This document shows, one piece after another, positions 13,707-21,094 of a DNA stretch of 35,911 nt. Within the stretch, counting starts at the first letter, position 1. The number at the start of each line of letters is the position of its first letter. The position numbers were made by a program, and so were the translations under genes. Source of the DNA: Streptomyces sp. TRM70350 (lineage in GTDB: Bacteria > Actinomycetota > Actinomycetes > Streptomycetales > Streptomycetaceae); assembly GCF_019219825.1 (NCBI RefSeq), contig NZ_JAHUXH010000046.1, positions 1-35,911 on the forward strand. Direction: 5' to 3'. The notes under the pieces were generated by a model that saw only the letters and a program-made list of their open reading frames with translations, was not told the origin of the DNA and made no database searches.

Positions 13707-14351
13707 GTGCCCGAGCCGAAAAACAACGAGCGGCTGCGCCGATACTGGGACAAGCACGCCCGCTCCTACGACCGGCAGATGCGGTTCCTCGACCGCCGCC
13801 TGTTCGGCGAGAGCCGTAGCTGGGTCTGCTCGCAGGCCACTGGCGACGTCCTGGAGGTCGCCATCGGCACTGGACTGAACCTTCCCTTCTACCCTCCGGG
13901 CGTCCGGCTGACCGGTATCGAGTGGAGCCCGCAGATGCTGGCCATCGCCCGACGCCGCGCCGAGGAACTCGGCCGTACCGCAGACCTGCGCGAGGCCGAC
14001 GCCCAGGCCCTGCCGTTCCCCGACGCCGCCTTCGACACCGTGGTGTGCACCCTGTCCCTGTGCGCGATCCCCGACGACCAGCGCGCCGTCGCCGAGATGA
14101 GCCGCGTACTCAAGCCCGGCGGCCGGCTCCTGCTGCTGGACCACATCGCGAGCTCCGCCTGGCCCGTCCGTGCGATCCAGCGGATCTTCGAAGTCGTCAC
14201 CGTCCCGCTCGGCGGGGAGCACTTCGTGCGCCGACCGCTGCGGCGCGTCCAGGAGGAAGGACTGGAGATCGAGCGGCGGGACCGGTTCAAGCTTGGCATC
14301 GTCGAACGGCTCGCTGCCCGGAAACCTGCCCGCGCATCGGCCGACAGGTGA
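13707..14351 (+). CDS. Class I SAM-dependent methyltransferase
   Basis: A 214-residue protein with a Rossmann SAM fold. Motif I is VLEVAIGTGLNL (about 48-59), motif II surroundings are LTGIEWSPQMLAIARRRAEEL, and the post-motif is FDTVVCTLSLCAIPD, followed by VLKPGGRLLLLDHI. It belongs to the UbiE/Methyltransf_11 group common beside thiopurine- or metal-linked genes. It starts at GTG 13707, with GAGAGGA about 10 bases upstream. Its substrate is unknown. A role in metal methylation or in tailoring the cyclodipeptide made nearby is possible but only positional inference. Confidence 0.85.
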   Translation: MPEPKNNERLRRYWDKHARSYDRQMRFLDRRLFGESRSWVCSQATGDVLEVAIGTGLNLPFYPPGVRLTGIEWSPQMLAIARRRAEELGRTADLREADAQALPFPDAAFDTVVCTLSLCAIPDDQRAVAEMSRVLKPGGRLLLLDHIASSAWPVRAIQRIFEVVTVPLGGEHFVRRPLRRVQEEGLEIERRDRFKLGIVERLAARKPARASADR

Positions 14352-14520
14352 CGGTTGAGCCGAACTGGCCGGGGCGCGGGGGCCGCTCTCCTCGCAGGAG
14401 CTTCCGCTTCCACATCAGCGAGGCGCATGCTGGAGGTGAGACCGCACCGCCACCGGGACCGCGGGGTGCGGGCAGCCTCGCAACGCTCTTACGTAGGTGG
14501 GGGATGAGGAGGCTCGCGAA

Positions 14521-15174
14521 ATGACCGAGCAGACCACCAGTCCGCCTTGGCATGTGGTCGGTGACTGGTTCGATACCTGCAAGTGCGCCATACCGTGCCC
14601 CTGCACGTTTGCCCAGCCCCCGACCGAGGGCGATTGCGAGGGTGTGCTCGCCTGGCACATACGCGAGGGACGGTATGGGGATGTCCGGCTCGACGGTCTG
14701 AATGTCCTGATGCTCGGGTCCTTCACCGGCAACGTCTGGGAGGGCACCCACACGGACGCGTACGCCGCCGTCTTCGTCGACGAGCGCGCCGACGATCAGC
14801 AGCGCGCCGCGCTCGGCGCGATCTTCGTCGGGGAGGCGGGCGGCTGGCCACAGCAGTTCAGCGAGGTCTTCAGCCCGGAGATGCGCGGGATGGACGTCGC
14901 GCCCATCACCGTCGAGATTGACGACGGCCTAGGGGCATGCAGCGCCGAAATCCCCGGCCGGGTCACCGCACGCGCCGAGGCCCTCACCGGTCCCACCACT
15001 CCGGAGGGCGCGCGGGTGCAGGTCCACAACGCCCCCGGTGCCGAGGTCGGCCCGGGCCAGATCGCCACCTGGGGTCGCGCCACCACCGATCAAGCCGACG
15101 CCTTCGGCTTCAGCTGGAACCGCAGCGGCAAGTCCAGCAAGCACTTCCCCTTCGACTGGAGCGGTCCCGACTGA
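14521..15174 (+). CDS. DUF1326-domain protein
   Basis: This 217-residue soluble protein has the DUF1326 signature near the start: WHVVGDWFDTCKCAIPCPC followed by TFAQPPTEGDC, a Cys-rich segment likely to bind metal. The remaining beta-rich region includes GLNVLMLGSFTGNVWEGTH and a C-terminal KHFPFDWSGPD. DUF1326 proteins are regularly paired with DUF2182 membrane proteins, and that partner is the next gene, in convergent orientation. ATG 14521 has GAGGAGG seven bases upstream and is preferred over an upstream GTG at 14497. Confidence 0.85.
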   Translation: MTEQTTSPPWHVVGDWFDTCKCAIPCPCTFAQPPTEGDCEGVLAWHIREGRYGDVRLDGLNVLMLGSFTGNVWEGTHTDAYAAVFVDERADDQQRAALGAIFVGEAGGWPQQFSEVFSPEMRGMDVAPITVEIDDGLGACSAEIPGRVTARAEALTGPTTPEGARVQVHNAPGAEVGPGQIATWGRATTDQADAFGFSWNRSGKSSKHFPFDWSGPD

Positions 15175-15193
15175 CAGCAGGCGCTCAGTGCGT

Positions 15194-16015
15194 TCAGTGC
15201 GTCATCGGGTTCGCCGGCGGCTCGGACATCTGAAGGCCGGGCAGCAACCAGTCCTGGAACGGCGCCAGAACGCCCAGTACCAGGAGGTCACACCAACCGC
15301 CCAGGTGAACAACGGGCCGCGTCGCCACAGTTTCTCCAGGAAGATGACTGCCGCCAGACCGGCCATGGCTGCCACATTCATCACGCCGAGCGGTACGAGT
15401 ACGATCATCAGGCCCCAGCAGCAGCCCACACAGTAGAGCCCGTGGTGGGCGCCCACGCGCAGGTCGCGGGCCCACGGTCGGAAGTGCGCGTACTGCATCA
15501 GGTGCGAGAGCGGGTTGCGACAGTGCAGCAGACAGACGCGCTTCAGCGGCCCGAACTGGTACAGCCCCGCGAGCAGGAACGCGGCCGCGCCCAGCCAACG
15601 ACCTGCCTCGGGGTTGCGGTCCACCAGCCACCCGGTCGCTGCCAGTACTCCGTAGGCGAAGAGACCGAACACCGTCCAGGCGAGTAGGTAGCCCCCGGCG
15701 AACTGGGCGATCCGGGCGGCGCGGGCCGTACCGGCCGACTGCCGGCCGATCGCCCGTGCCCAGGTGATGGCCACTGGTGCCACCGACGGGAACATCATCG
15801 CCACCATCATGGTCACCCACAGCAGCAGGAAGAGCGGCAGTGCCAGACCCATCGTTCCCGGCTCCATGCTCGTGTCGCGGGCCTGGGCAACGGTGAGAAC
15901 CCATGCCGGCGCGGCGAGCAGGGCCATCAGAATCCATGCAAATGGCAAGGTCACGCCGCAGCAGGAGGACTCCGGGCTGTGTCGGCGTCGGGGCGACGAT
16001 ACGGATGTGCAGCAT
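15194..16015 (-). pseudogene. DUF2182 membrane protein broken by two frameshifts
   Basis: Start ATG 16015 has GGGAGG ahead of it and gives MLHIRIVAPTPTQPG...RRDLAI. A one-base insertion in the AAA run near 15940-15942 then moves the frame. The body (WILMALLAAPAWVLTV, PLFLLLWVTMMVAMMFPS, VAPVAITWARAIGR) is read in a second frame. A second one-base change near 15284-15296 returns to the first frame for the typical ending LVLGVLAPFQDWLLPGLQMS. The family is a predicted metal-binding integral membrane protein with five or six segments. The end as written in the single frame is not family-like. Either two sequencing errors or a true pseudogene; the DUF1326 partner is intact. Confidence 0.75.
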
Positions 16016-16095
16016 GGCGCTCCTCCCAGGGCCCGGTCTGCCGTGGCCATCGGGCGCTGCACCACCGGGGCCCGGTGGCATCGACTGTGGCCAGC

Positions 16096-16126
16096 CACGG
16101 GGAGTGACAAACACGGGAGTGACAAA
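16096..16126 (-). repeat. Tandem 15/16-bp repeat upstream of the DUF2182 gene
   Basis: CACGGGGAGTGACAAA (16096-16111) is followed at once by CACGGGAGTGACAAA (16112-16126). It lies in the presumed promoter region of the minus-strand DUF2182 gene and may be a regulator-binding site. Confidence 0.5.
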
Positions 16127-16127
16127 T

Positions 16128-16178
16128 CGGACCCGACTCCTCCAGCAGATCACATACGTGCTGGAGGAGTCGGGTCCG
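16128..16178. terminator. Perfect 20-bp hairpin terminator of the CDPS-copA operon
   Basis: Arm 16128-16147 pairs fully with 16159-16178 over an 11-base loop. It starts 15 bases beyond the stop of the P-type ATPase gene and separates it from the DUF2182 promoter. Confidence 0.88.
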
Positions 16179-16192
16179 GGCTTGTGTGGATA

Positions 16193-18397
16193 TCAGCGGT
16201 TCAGGGTCTGGAAGCGGCGCAGCCGCAGGCTGTTGGAGACGACGAACACCGAGGAGAACGCCATCGCCCCGCCCGCGACCATCGGGTTGAGCAGGCCGAG
16301 CGCGGCGAGCGGCAGCGCGGCGACGTTGTAGGCGAAGGCCCAGAACAGGTTCGCCTTGATCGTGCGAAGGGTACGGCGGGCCAGCCGGATCGCGTCCGCC
16401 GCCGCCCGCAGGTCACCCCGTACCAGGGTCAGATCCGACGCCGCGATGGCCGCATCCGTGCCGGTCCCCATGGCCAGGCCGAGGTCGGCCTGGGCGAGGG
16501 CGGCCGCGTCGTTGACGCCGTCGCCGACCATCGCCACCACCCGGCATGCCTGCTGGAGGCGCTGGACCTCGGCGACCTTGTCCTCGGGGTGGACCTCGGC
16601 GATGACCCTCTTGATGCCGACCTCGGCCGCGACCGCCCGGGCAGCCGCCGCGTTGTCGCCGGTCAGCAGGACCGGGGTGAGCCCGAGCCGCTTGAGGTCG
16701 GCGACCGCCTCGGCGCTTGTCGGCTTGACGGTGTCGGCGACCACCAGCGCGCCGCGCACCCGCTCGTCCCAGGCGGCGAAGACGACCGTACGCCCCTCGG
16801 CCTCGGCCTCCTTCCGTGCGCGGCCGAGTTCCTCGGGCAGCACCAAGCCGTGTTCCTCCAGCCACGCGGCCCGCCCCGCACGGACCGTACGGCCCTCGAC
16901 CTGCCCGGTCACGCCCCGCCCCTGGGTGTTGGCGAAGCCGGTCACCGCCGGCAGCGAACCGAGCCGCTCGCGTGCGGCGTTGGCGATGGCGGTGGCGATC
17001 GGGTGCTCGCTGGCCTCCTCCAGGCCACCGGCCAAACGCAGAACCCGGGTCGTGTCCTCCCCATCGGCCGGTATGACGCCGACCAGGCGCATCTTGCCCT
17101 CGGTGACCGTGCCGGTCTTGTCGAGTACGACGGTGTCGATCCGCCGGGTCGACTCCAGGACCTCCGGGCCGCGGATCAGGAGCCCGAGCTGGGCCCCGCG
17201 TCCGGTGCCGACCATGAGCGCGGTCGGTGTGGCCAGGCCGAGCGCGCACGGGCAGGCGATGATCACCACGGCGATGGCCGCTGTGAGCGCGGTCGCCGCG
17301 GCGGCTCCGGTCAGTATCCACACGCCGAACGTGCCTACGGCGAGGGCGATGACGACCGGGACGAAGACCGCCGAGATCCGGTCGGCCAGGCGCTGTACCT
17401 CGGCCTTGCCGGTCTGCGCCCGCTCCACCAGTGCGGCGATCTGCGCCAGCTTGGTGTCGGAGCCGACCCGTGTCGCGCGGACGACGAGCCGGCCGTGGCT
17501 GTTGAGGGTGGCGCCGGTGACCGGCGAGCCGGGCTCGACCTCGACCGGCACGCTCTCCCCGGTCAGCAGCGACTCGTCCACCGCCGAGGCGCCCTCAAGG
17601 ACCTCCCCGTCCGTGGCGATCTTCTCCCCGGGCCGCACCACGAACAGGTCCCCGACCACCAACTCCTCAACGGGGATGCGCACTTCGGCACCATCGCGCA
17701 GTACGGCGACGTCCTTGGCGCCGAGATCCATCAGCGCCCGGATCGCCTCGCCGGCCCGCCGCTTGGCCCGGGCCTCGAAGAACCGGCCGGCCAGCAGGAA
17801 CGCCGTCAGCACGACGGCGACCTCCAGATACAGGTGCTTCCCGCCCACGGCCAGGGCGCCCGCGCTCCACAGGTAGGCGGCCAGCACGCCCAGCGAGACC
17901 AGAGTGTCCATGGTCGCCGAGCCGTGCCGCAGATTCACCGCCGCCGCCCGGTGGAACGGCCACGCGCCCCACGCCACCACCGGCGTGGCCAGAGCCAGTG
18001 CAACCCACTCCCACCCGGCGAAGTGCAACGCGGAGATCATCGATATGACCACCACGGGCAGTCCGAGCAGCGCCGAGACGATCAGACGGCGCCGCAGCCC
18101 GGCGACATGCTCCTGCTCGGCATCGACGGCCTCGGCCTCCTCCGCCTGCGGCACGCGGATCCCGGACACCTCGGCGCCGTAGCCGATGGCCTCGACGGCG
18201 GCGATCAGCTCCGCCACCTCGACCGCCGGGTCCTCGCGGGTGACGTGCGCGGTCGCGGCCGCCAGGTTCACCGTGGCGCTCACCCCCGGCAGCTTGCCAA
18301 GCCTCCGCTCGACCCGCGCCACGCATGAGGCGCAGGTCATCCCGGTGATCATCAGCTCTATGGGGCGGCCGGTGCCGGTGTCGGTCGTGGTGGTCAT
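16193..18397 (-). CDS. copA: Copper-type P1B ATPase (CopA-like)
   Basis: A 734-residue P1B-type ATPase exporting Cu(I) or a similar soft metal. The N-terminal HMA domain has GMTCASC (19-25). Further motifs are TGES (279-282), the transmembrane CPC (382-384) in ACPCALGLATPT, the phosphorylated DKTGT (Asp426), the nucleotide-binding EEASEHPIA His, and MVGDGVNDAAAL. The end reads MAFSSVFVVSNSLRLRRF, typical for Cu(I) ATPases. About eight membrane segments are expected. The start is ATG 18397 with GAAAGGGA upstream. An in-frame ATG at 18421 overlaps the preceding cyclodipeptide-synthase stop (ATGA) and is a fair alternative. Either way the two genes are one transcriptional and probably translationally coupled unit. 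Confidence 0.93.
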   Translation of the reverse strand: MTTTTDTGTGRPIELMITGMTCASCVARVERRLGKLPGVSATVNLAAATAHVTREDPAVEVAELIAAVEAIGYGAEVSGIRVPQAEEAEAVDAEQEHVAGLRRRLIVSALLGLPVVVISMISALHFAGWEWVALALATPVVAWGAWPFHRAAAVNLRHGSATMDTLVSLGVLAAYLWSAGALAVGGKHLYLEVAVVLTAFLLAGRFFEARAKRRAGEAIRALMDLGAKDVAVLRDGAEVRIPVEELVVGDLFVVRPGEKIATDGEVLEGASAVDESLLTGESVPVEVEPGSPVTGATLNSHGRLVVRATRVGSDTKLAQIAALVERAQTGKAEVQRLADRISAVFVPVVIALAVGTFGVWILTGAAAATALTAAIAVVIIACPCALGLATPTALMVGTGRGAQLGLLIRGPEVLESTRRIDTVVLDKTGTVTEGKMRLVGVIPADGEDTTRVLRLAGGLEEASEHPIATAIANAARERLGSLPAVTGFANTQGRGVTGQVEGRTVRAGRAAWLEEHGLVLPEELGRARKEAEAEGRTVVFAAWDERVRGALVVADTVKPTSAEAVADLKRLGLTPVLLTGDNAAAARAVAAEVGIKRVIAEVHPEDKVAEVQRLQQACRVVAMVGDGVNDAAALAQADLGLAMGTGTDAAIAASDLTLVRGDLRAAADAIRLARRTLRTIKANLFWAFAYNVAALPLAALGLLNPMVAGGAMAFSSVFVVSNSLRLRRFQTLNR

Positions 18398-18417
18398 CGT
18401 GGAGGTCCCTTTCCCCT

Positions 18418-19125
18418 TCATTCTCGGCCCGCCGGTGTGACCACGGCGAAGCCCTGCCCGGCGGCCGGCCGCCAGCTCAGCTCGCCGGCGTACAAGCGGC
18501 GCAGCACGTCGGGCGGCTGGTGGTAGCAGAAGACCGATATTCCGACGCCAGCGATGGATGGAGTGTCGAGGAACAGCGGCAGCTCGGCCAGGAAGTAACG
18601 CACGGCCCGCTCGATCTGCTCCTCGTCCGGACGTTGCCCGCGCGGCAGCTTCCCGGACAACACCCAGCCGGAGGCCTCCCGGCACAGGGCCCGAAAGTCC
18701 AGATCATCGGCGTACCGCTTCAGTCCTTGCTCGTGGAGCTGGGCGAAGGCCGCGTTGCCCTCCAGCTCGGGCCAGCCCAGGACCCGCGCCCCGGGATCGG
18801 CCACCCCGAGCGACCGCAGCGCCGTGGCGATCTTGTTACGGGTGTACTGGCCCTGCCTGCGCGCCTTCCACGCGGCCCTCCCCGGTGCGTACCCCAACGC
18901 CTCGAAGGTGAAGGCACTGGGCGCGTCCGGCACGAAGAAGTCCACCCGCTCGAAGCGTCCCAGCCCCCACGCCGCCAGCTCGCGAATCCGCTTGGTGGAG
19001 AAGTAGCTGTTGAACGGGCTGATCCCGAAGCAGGCATGCTCGCCCTGCTCCACCACGGCCGCGCACACGTCGCTCAACGGCTCCACCGCCATCGGCGGAC
19101 AGTCGTCCCCTTGATCCGTCGTCAT
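18418..19125 (-). CDS. tRNA-dependent cyclodipeptide synthase (NYH type)
   Basis: This 235-residue protein is a CDPS of the AlbC group. It uses two aminoacyl-tRNAs to make a cyclic dipeptide. Visible motifs: GEHACFGISPFNSYFS with nucleophile Ser36 and Asn39; Tyr177 and Glu181 in VRYFLAELPLFLDTPS; Tyr201-His202 in SVFCYHQ. All catalytic positions match AlbC with a uniform offset of one residue, so the enzyme looks intact. The pocket residue equivalent to AlbC Leu33 is Cys32. A basic patch (WKARRQGQYTRNKIATALR) suits tRNA binding. The gene is the first in an operon with copA, starting a few bases after a MerR-type promoter, so its mRNA may be leaderless. There is no oxidase or P450 beside it. 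The product is unknown; a metal-binding or signalling diketopiperazine is speculation. Confidence 0.92.
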   Translation of the reverse strand: MTTDQGDDCPPMAVEPLSDVCAAVVEQGEHACFGISPFNSYFSTKRIRELAAWGLGRFERVDFFVPDAPSAFTFEALGYAPGRAAWKARRQGQYTRNKIATALRSLGVADPGARVLGWPELEGNAAFAQLHEQGLKRYADDLDFRALCREASGWVLSGKLPRGQRPDEEQIERAVRYFLAELPLFLDTPSIAGVGISVFCYHQPPDVLRRLYAGELSWRPAAGQGFAVVTPAGRE

Positions 19126-19131
19126 GCCCGC

Positions 19132-19163
19132 ACCGTAGAACCTTGCCCATAGGGCAAGGTCAA
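19132..19163 (-). promoter_or_regulatory. MerR-type promoter/operator of the CDPS-copA operon
   Basis: On the minus strand: TTGACC (19163-19158), a 20-bp spacer, TACGGT (19137-19132). The spacer is a perfect dyad, ACCTTGCCC (19140-19148) and GGGCAAGGT (19152-19160). The overlong spacer with a dyad between the boxes is the hallmark of MerR/CueR activation. The predicted start lies at or within a few bases of ATG 19125, so the transcript is probably leaderless. The MerR gene itself reads the other way from this region. Confidence 0.85.
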
Positions 19164-19202
19164 GGTGACACTGGAGACACGTCCCACGAACGGAGACCCG
19201 GC

Positions 19203-19622
19203 ATGCTCACCGTCGGCCGCATCGCCGCCCAGAGCGGACTCAGCCCCAAGGCCGTCCGCCTCTACGAGGCCAACGGACTCATCGACCCGCCCGAACGCAC
19301 GGCCGCCGGGTACCGGACCTACACCGCCACCGCGTTGCCCGCGCTGCGCTTCATCCGCCAGGCCCAGGCCCTCGGCCTGAGCCTGAAAGAGATCAAGCGC
19401 ATCCTCGACCTCCAGCGCCACGGCCAGCAGCCCTGCGGCCTCGTCATCAACCTCCTCGACGAACACCTCGCCCAGGTCGACCGGCGCATCGCCGACCTCC
19501 AGGCTCTGAAGAAGACCCTCCAGGGCGCCCGCCACGTCGCGGACCAGGCCGCCGGGCGCGGCGAGCCCGGCGTGATCTGCCCGATCATCGAATCCACCGC
19601 CATCGCAGCCGAAGACACATGA
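19203..19622 (+). CDS. MerR-family metal-responsive regulator
   Basis: This 139-residue protein starts with the winged HTH MLTVGRIAAQSGLSPKAVRL followed by YEANGL, then GYRTYTATALPALRFIRQA and a dimerisation helix (LVINLLDEHLAQVDRRIADL). Cys78 (QQPCGL) matches the position of MerR Cys82, and Cys126 (VICPII) matches the last sensor Cys of Hg-MerR and CueR. The middle Cys of Hg-MerR (Cys117) is absent; ARHVADQ stands there. It is thus probably a Cu(I)/Ag(I)- or Hg(II)-like sensor with an altered site. ATG 19203 is used, with AACGGAGACC upstream. It is divergent from the CDPS-copA operon across its operator. Confidence 0.88.
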   Translation: MLTVGRIAAQSGLSPKAVRLYEANGLIDPPERTAAGYRTYTATALPALRFIRQAQALGLSLKEIKRILDLQRHGQQPCGLVINLLDEHLAQVDRRIADLQALKKTLQGARHVADQAAGRGEPGVICPIIESTAIAAEDT

Positions 19623-19912
19623 CCCCGCTCTGCGCGCCGCGCCTCTGAGCGACACGTGAATTCAGGATTCCCTGTGCCTTGGTGGTGTGCCGTTGCCTCG
19701 GAGGTCGAAGTGCTCGCGCGCTTCGGCCGCCAAGGGAGCGAGCCTGCCGTCCCCCCAAAGCGGCTGGGAACCTGATGGGAACAGCAAGACAATGAAGGCC
19801 CGCGAAGGATCGTGAAAGATCACTCCCCCGTCTTCCCCCATCAGGCCGCTGACCTGCGAAAACGGCGAAACATCAAGCCGGATCAGGCAAGACGAGTGAG
19901 CTTGTGATCATG
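19623..19912. other. Attachment-region flank with repeated TGGGAAC boxes; no gene
   Basis: No credible gene was found. TGGGAAC occurs at 19765-19771 and 19776-19782, and again at 20025-20031 and 20036-20042 on the far side of the tRNA fragment. Such paired short repeats around an att core resemble integrase arm sites. A minus-strand frame here has no recognisable integrase motif. Confidence 0.45.
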
Positions 19913-19957
19913 CTCCTGAAGCGGGTGTCGCAGGTTCGAATCCTGCCGGGGGCACCA
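19913..19957 (+). other. 3' half of tRNA-Arg(CCU), attachment-site remnant
   Basis: From the anticodon loop on, the sequence folds as a tRNA 3' half: loop CTCCTGA (anticodon CCT), variable loop GTGTC, T arm GCAGG-TTCGAAT-CCTGC, acceptor strand CGGGGGC, A73 and encoded CCA. No 5' half precedes it. The same 43 bp recurs at 33159-33201. This is a classic integration scar of an element that uses the tRNA 3' end. Confidence 0.85.
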
Positions 19958-20044
19958 CAAAATTGCAGGTCAGCGCACTAAGGGTCTTCCAGGGAACCAC
20001 GCCGGAAGACCTTTGGGTGCGCAATGGGAACATCCTGGGAACAT
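19952..20044. repeat. 93-bp direct repeat, right copy
   Basis: It is homologous to 9098-9190 (see there) and starts inside the acceptor end of the tRNA fragment. Its hairpin (19980-20014) keeps pairing through compensatory changes relative to the left copy. The 285 bases from 20045 to 20329 after it hold no gene that I can support. Confidence 0.85.
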
Positions 20045-20329
20045 TGAACTGCACATTAGTCGCACTTCGGACATTCTTTAACGATCTGATGGAAAGCCCC
20101 CGTCGCTACGGCCAGACGAGCCTCAGTGTCGGCGACGGCTGGGAGAGACCGCCGACACCTGGTCGATGCGGGAGCGTCGATCGTTGGCCTGATGGTGGAT
20201 ACCCGCGTCATTGCTCATTCCGCGTGGCAAGGTTGTTCACGCAACGGAGAAGGAACGGCCGCAGACCTTCGGGGGCTGCTGCCGCTCGTTGCTTACTCCC
20301 GCTGCGTCGCTGCGTGGGTGCTCGGTCGG

Positions 20330-20640
20330 CTACTTGAGGTACACCAGTCCGTCCGTGGTGATCGTCGGGCGGCCGCTGGTGCCAACCACGACGATCTTGA
20401 CCGTTGCTTGGCGCTCGTGCTCCAGGTCTTGGTCCAGATCGCGTCGCGGTACCTGGTGGCGGAAGACTTCAGGTCCACGGTGGCCAATTTGGTGCCATCG
20501 ACGTACACGTACGCCTGGCCGGAGGTGGAGGCGCGGGAGACAACCCAGGCGGCCGAGCGGCCGGTGAAGGTCCAGGTCAGGCTGGCGATCTTCGAGGAGC
20601 TGGAGGAGGACTTGCCGCCCAGGTGGGGGGAGGCCATCGG
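20330..20640 (-). pseudogene. C-terminal remnant of a secreted beta-rich protein, frameshifted
   Basis: The frame gives LTWTFTGRSAAWVVSRAST, QAYVYVDGTKLATVDL and YRDAIWTKTW, a C-terminal beta-sandwich common on secreted Streptomyces proteins. Near 20400-20407 the frame shifts by one base, so the natural ending TVKIVVVGTSGRPTITTDGL and VYLK is read in another frame (stop at 20330). The normal text would be AKHTVKIV; here CAC ACG has lost one base. The upstream body and signal peptide are missing, and the 5' limit is approximate. Confidence 0.7.
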
Positions 20641-20856
20641 CACTGCACGCATCGCGCGCCGGCGTACTGCCGTTACCTTGCTTGGCCCGCTCCCTGTGTT
20701 CGCTCTGGACGAATCGGCGTTGTGGGGCGTCGTCAGCCGCCTGAGGGCATGCGCAAACAGCCGGAGCGCCTGTCCCAGATCGACGCCCAGCTGTACCCAT
20801 GCAGGTCCTCCCGCGTGCTTCGGCGTAGACCTGGTCGGGTCGACGGGGCGGAGTGG

Positions 20857-21030
20857 TCAGTGTTTGAAGGCGTCCTTGATCTTTGCCCCGGCCTGCTTGA
20901 CGTTGCCCTTGAGTTGGTCTCCGCGGCCTTCGGCCTGCAGGCGCCGGCTGCCGGTGGCGCGGCCGGTTGTCTTCTTGCCGCCGCCTTTCATCGCTTCGGC
21001 CTTGTGCGCGATCTTCTTCGCGATACTCAT
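20857..21030 (-). CDS. CsbD-family stress protein
   Basis: A 57-residue hydrophilic protein from ATG 21030 to TGA 20857. It begins MSIAKKIAHKAEAMKGGGKK and ends LQAEGRGDQLKGNVKQAGAK plus IKDAFKH, the CsbD signature. CsbD proteins are abundant under general stress (sigma-B-type control); their mechanism is unknown. The length is normal for the family. It lies in a region of small stress-type genes. Confidence 0.85.
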   Translation of the reverse strand: MSIAKKIAHKAEAMKGGGKKTTGRATGSRRLQAEGRGDQLKGNVKQAGAKIKDAFKH

Positions 21031-21094
21031 GGGTGGCCACCTGGGTGAGTTGTCTGTTGGGGTTCGGTGGCAGGAATACTGTGGCGCCGACCGG

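Noticed and set aside
15764..18328. 854-residue plus-strand open frame
   Set aside because: It lies antisense to the P-type ATPase, has low-complexity Gly/Arg/Asp/His text and no motif; it is a GC-rich shadow.
18418..19125. Organomercurial lyase (MerB) as the gene next to merR
   Set aside because: The motifs FGISPFNSYFS, YFLAELPLF and CYHQ are those of cyclodipeptide synthases; no MerB Cys pattern is present.
19319..19792. Integrase fragment upstream of the tRNA scrap
   Set aside because: The minus-strand frame has no RxxHxxR or Tyr motif and no integrase-like text.
19880..19957. Complete tRNA gene
   Set aside because: Only the 3' half from the anticodon loop is present; no matching acceptor 5' strand or D arm precedes it. 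The same holds at 33159.
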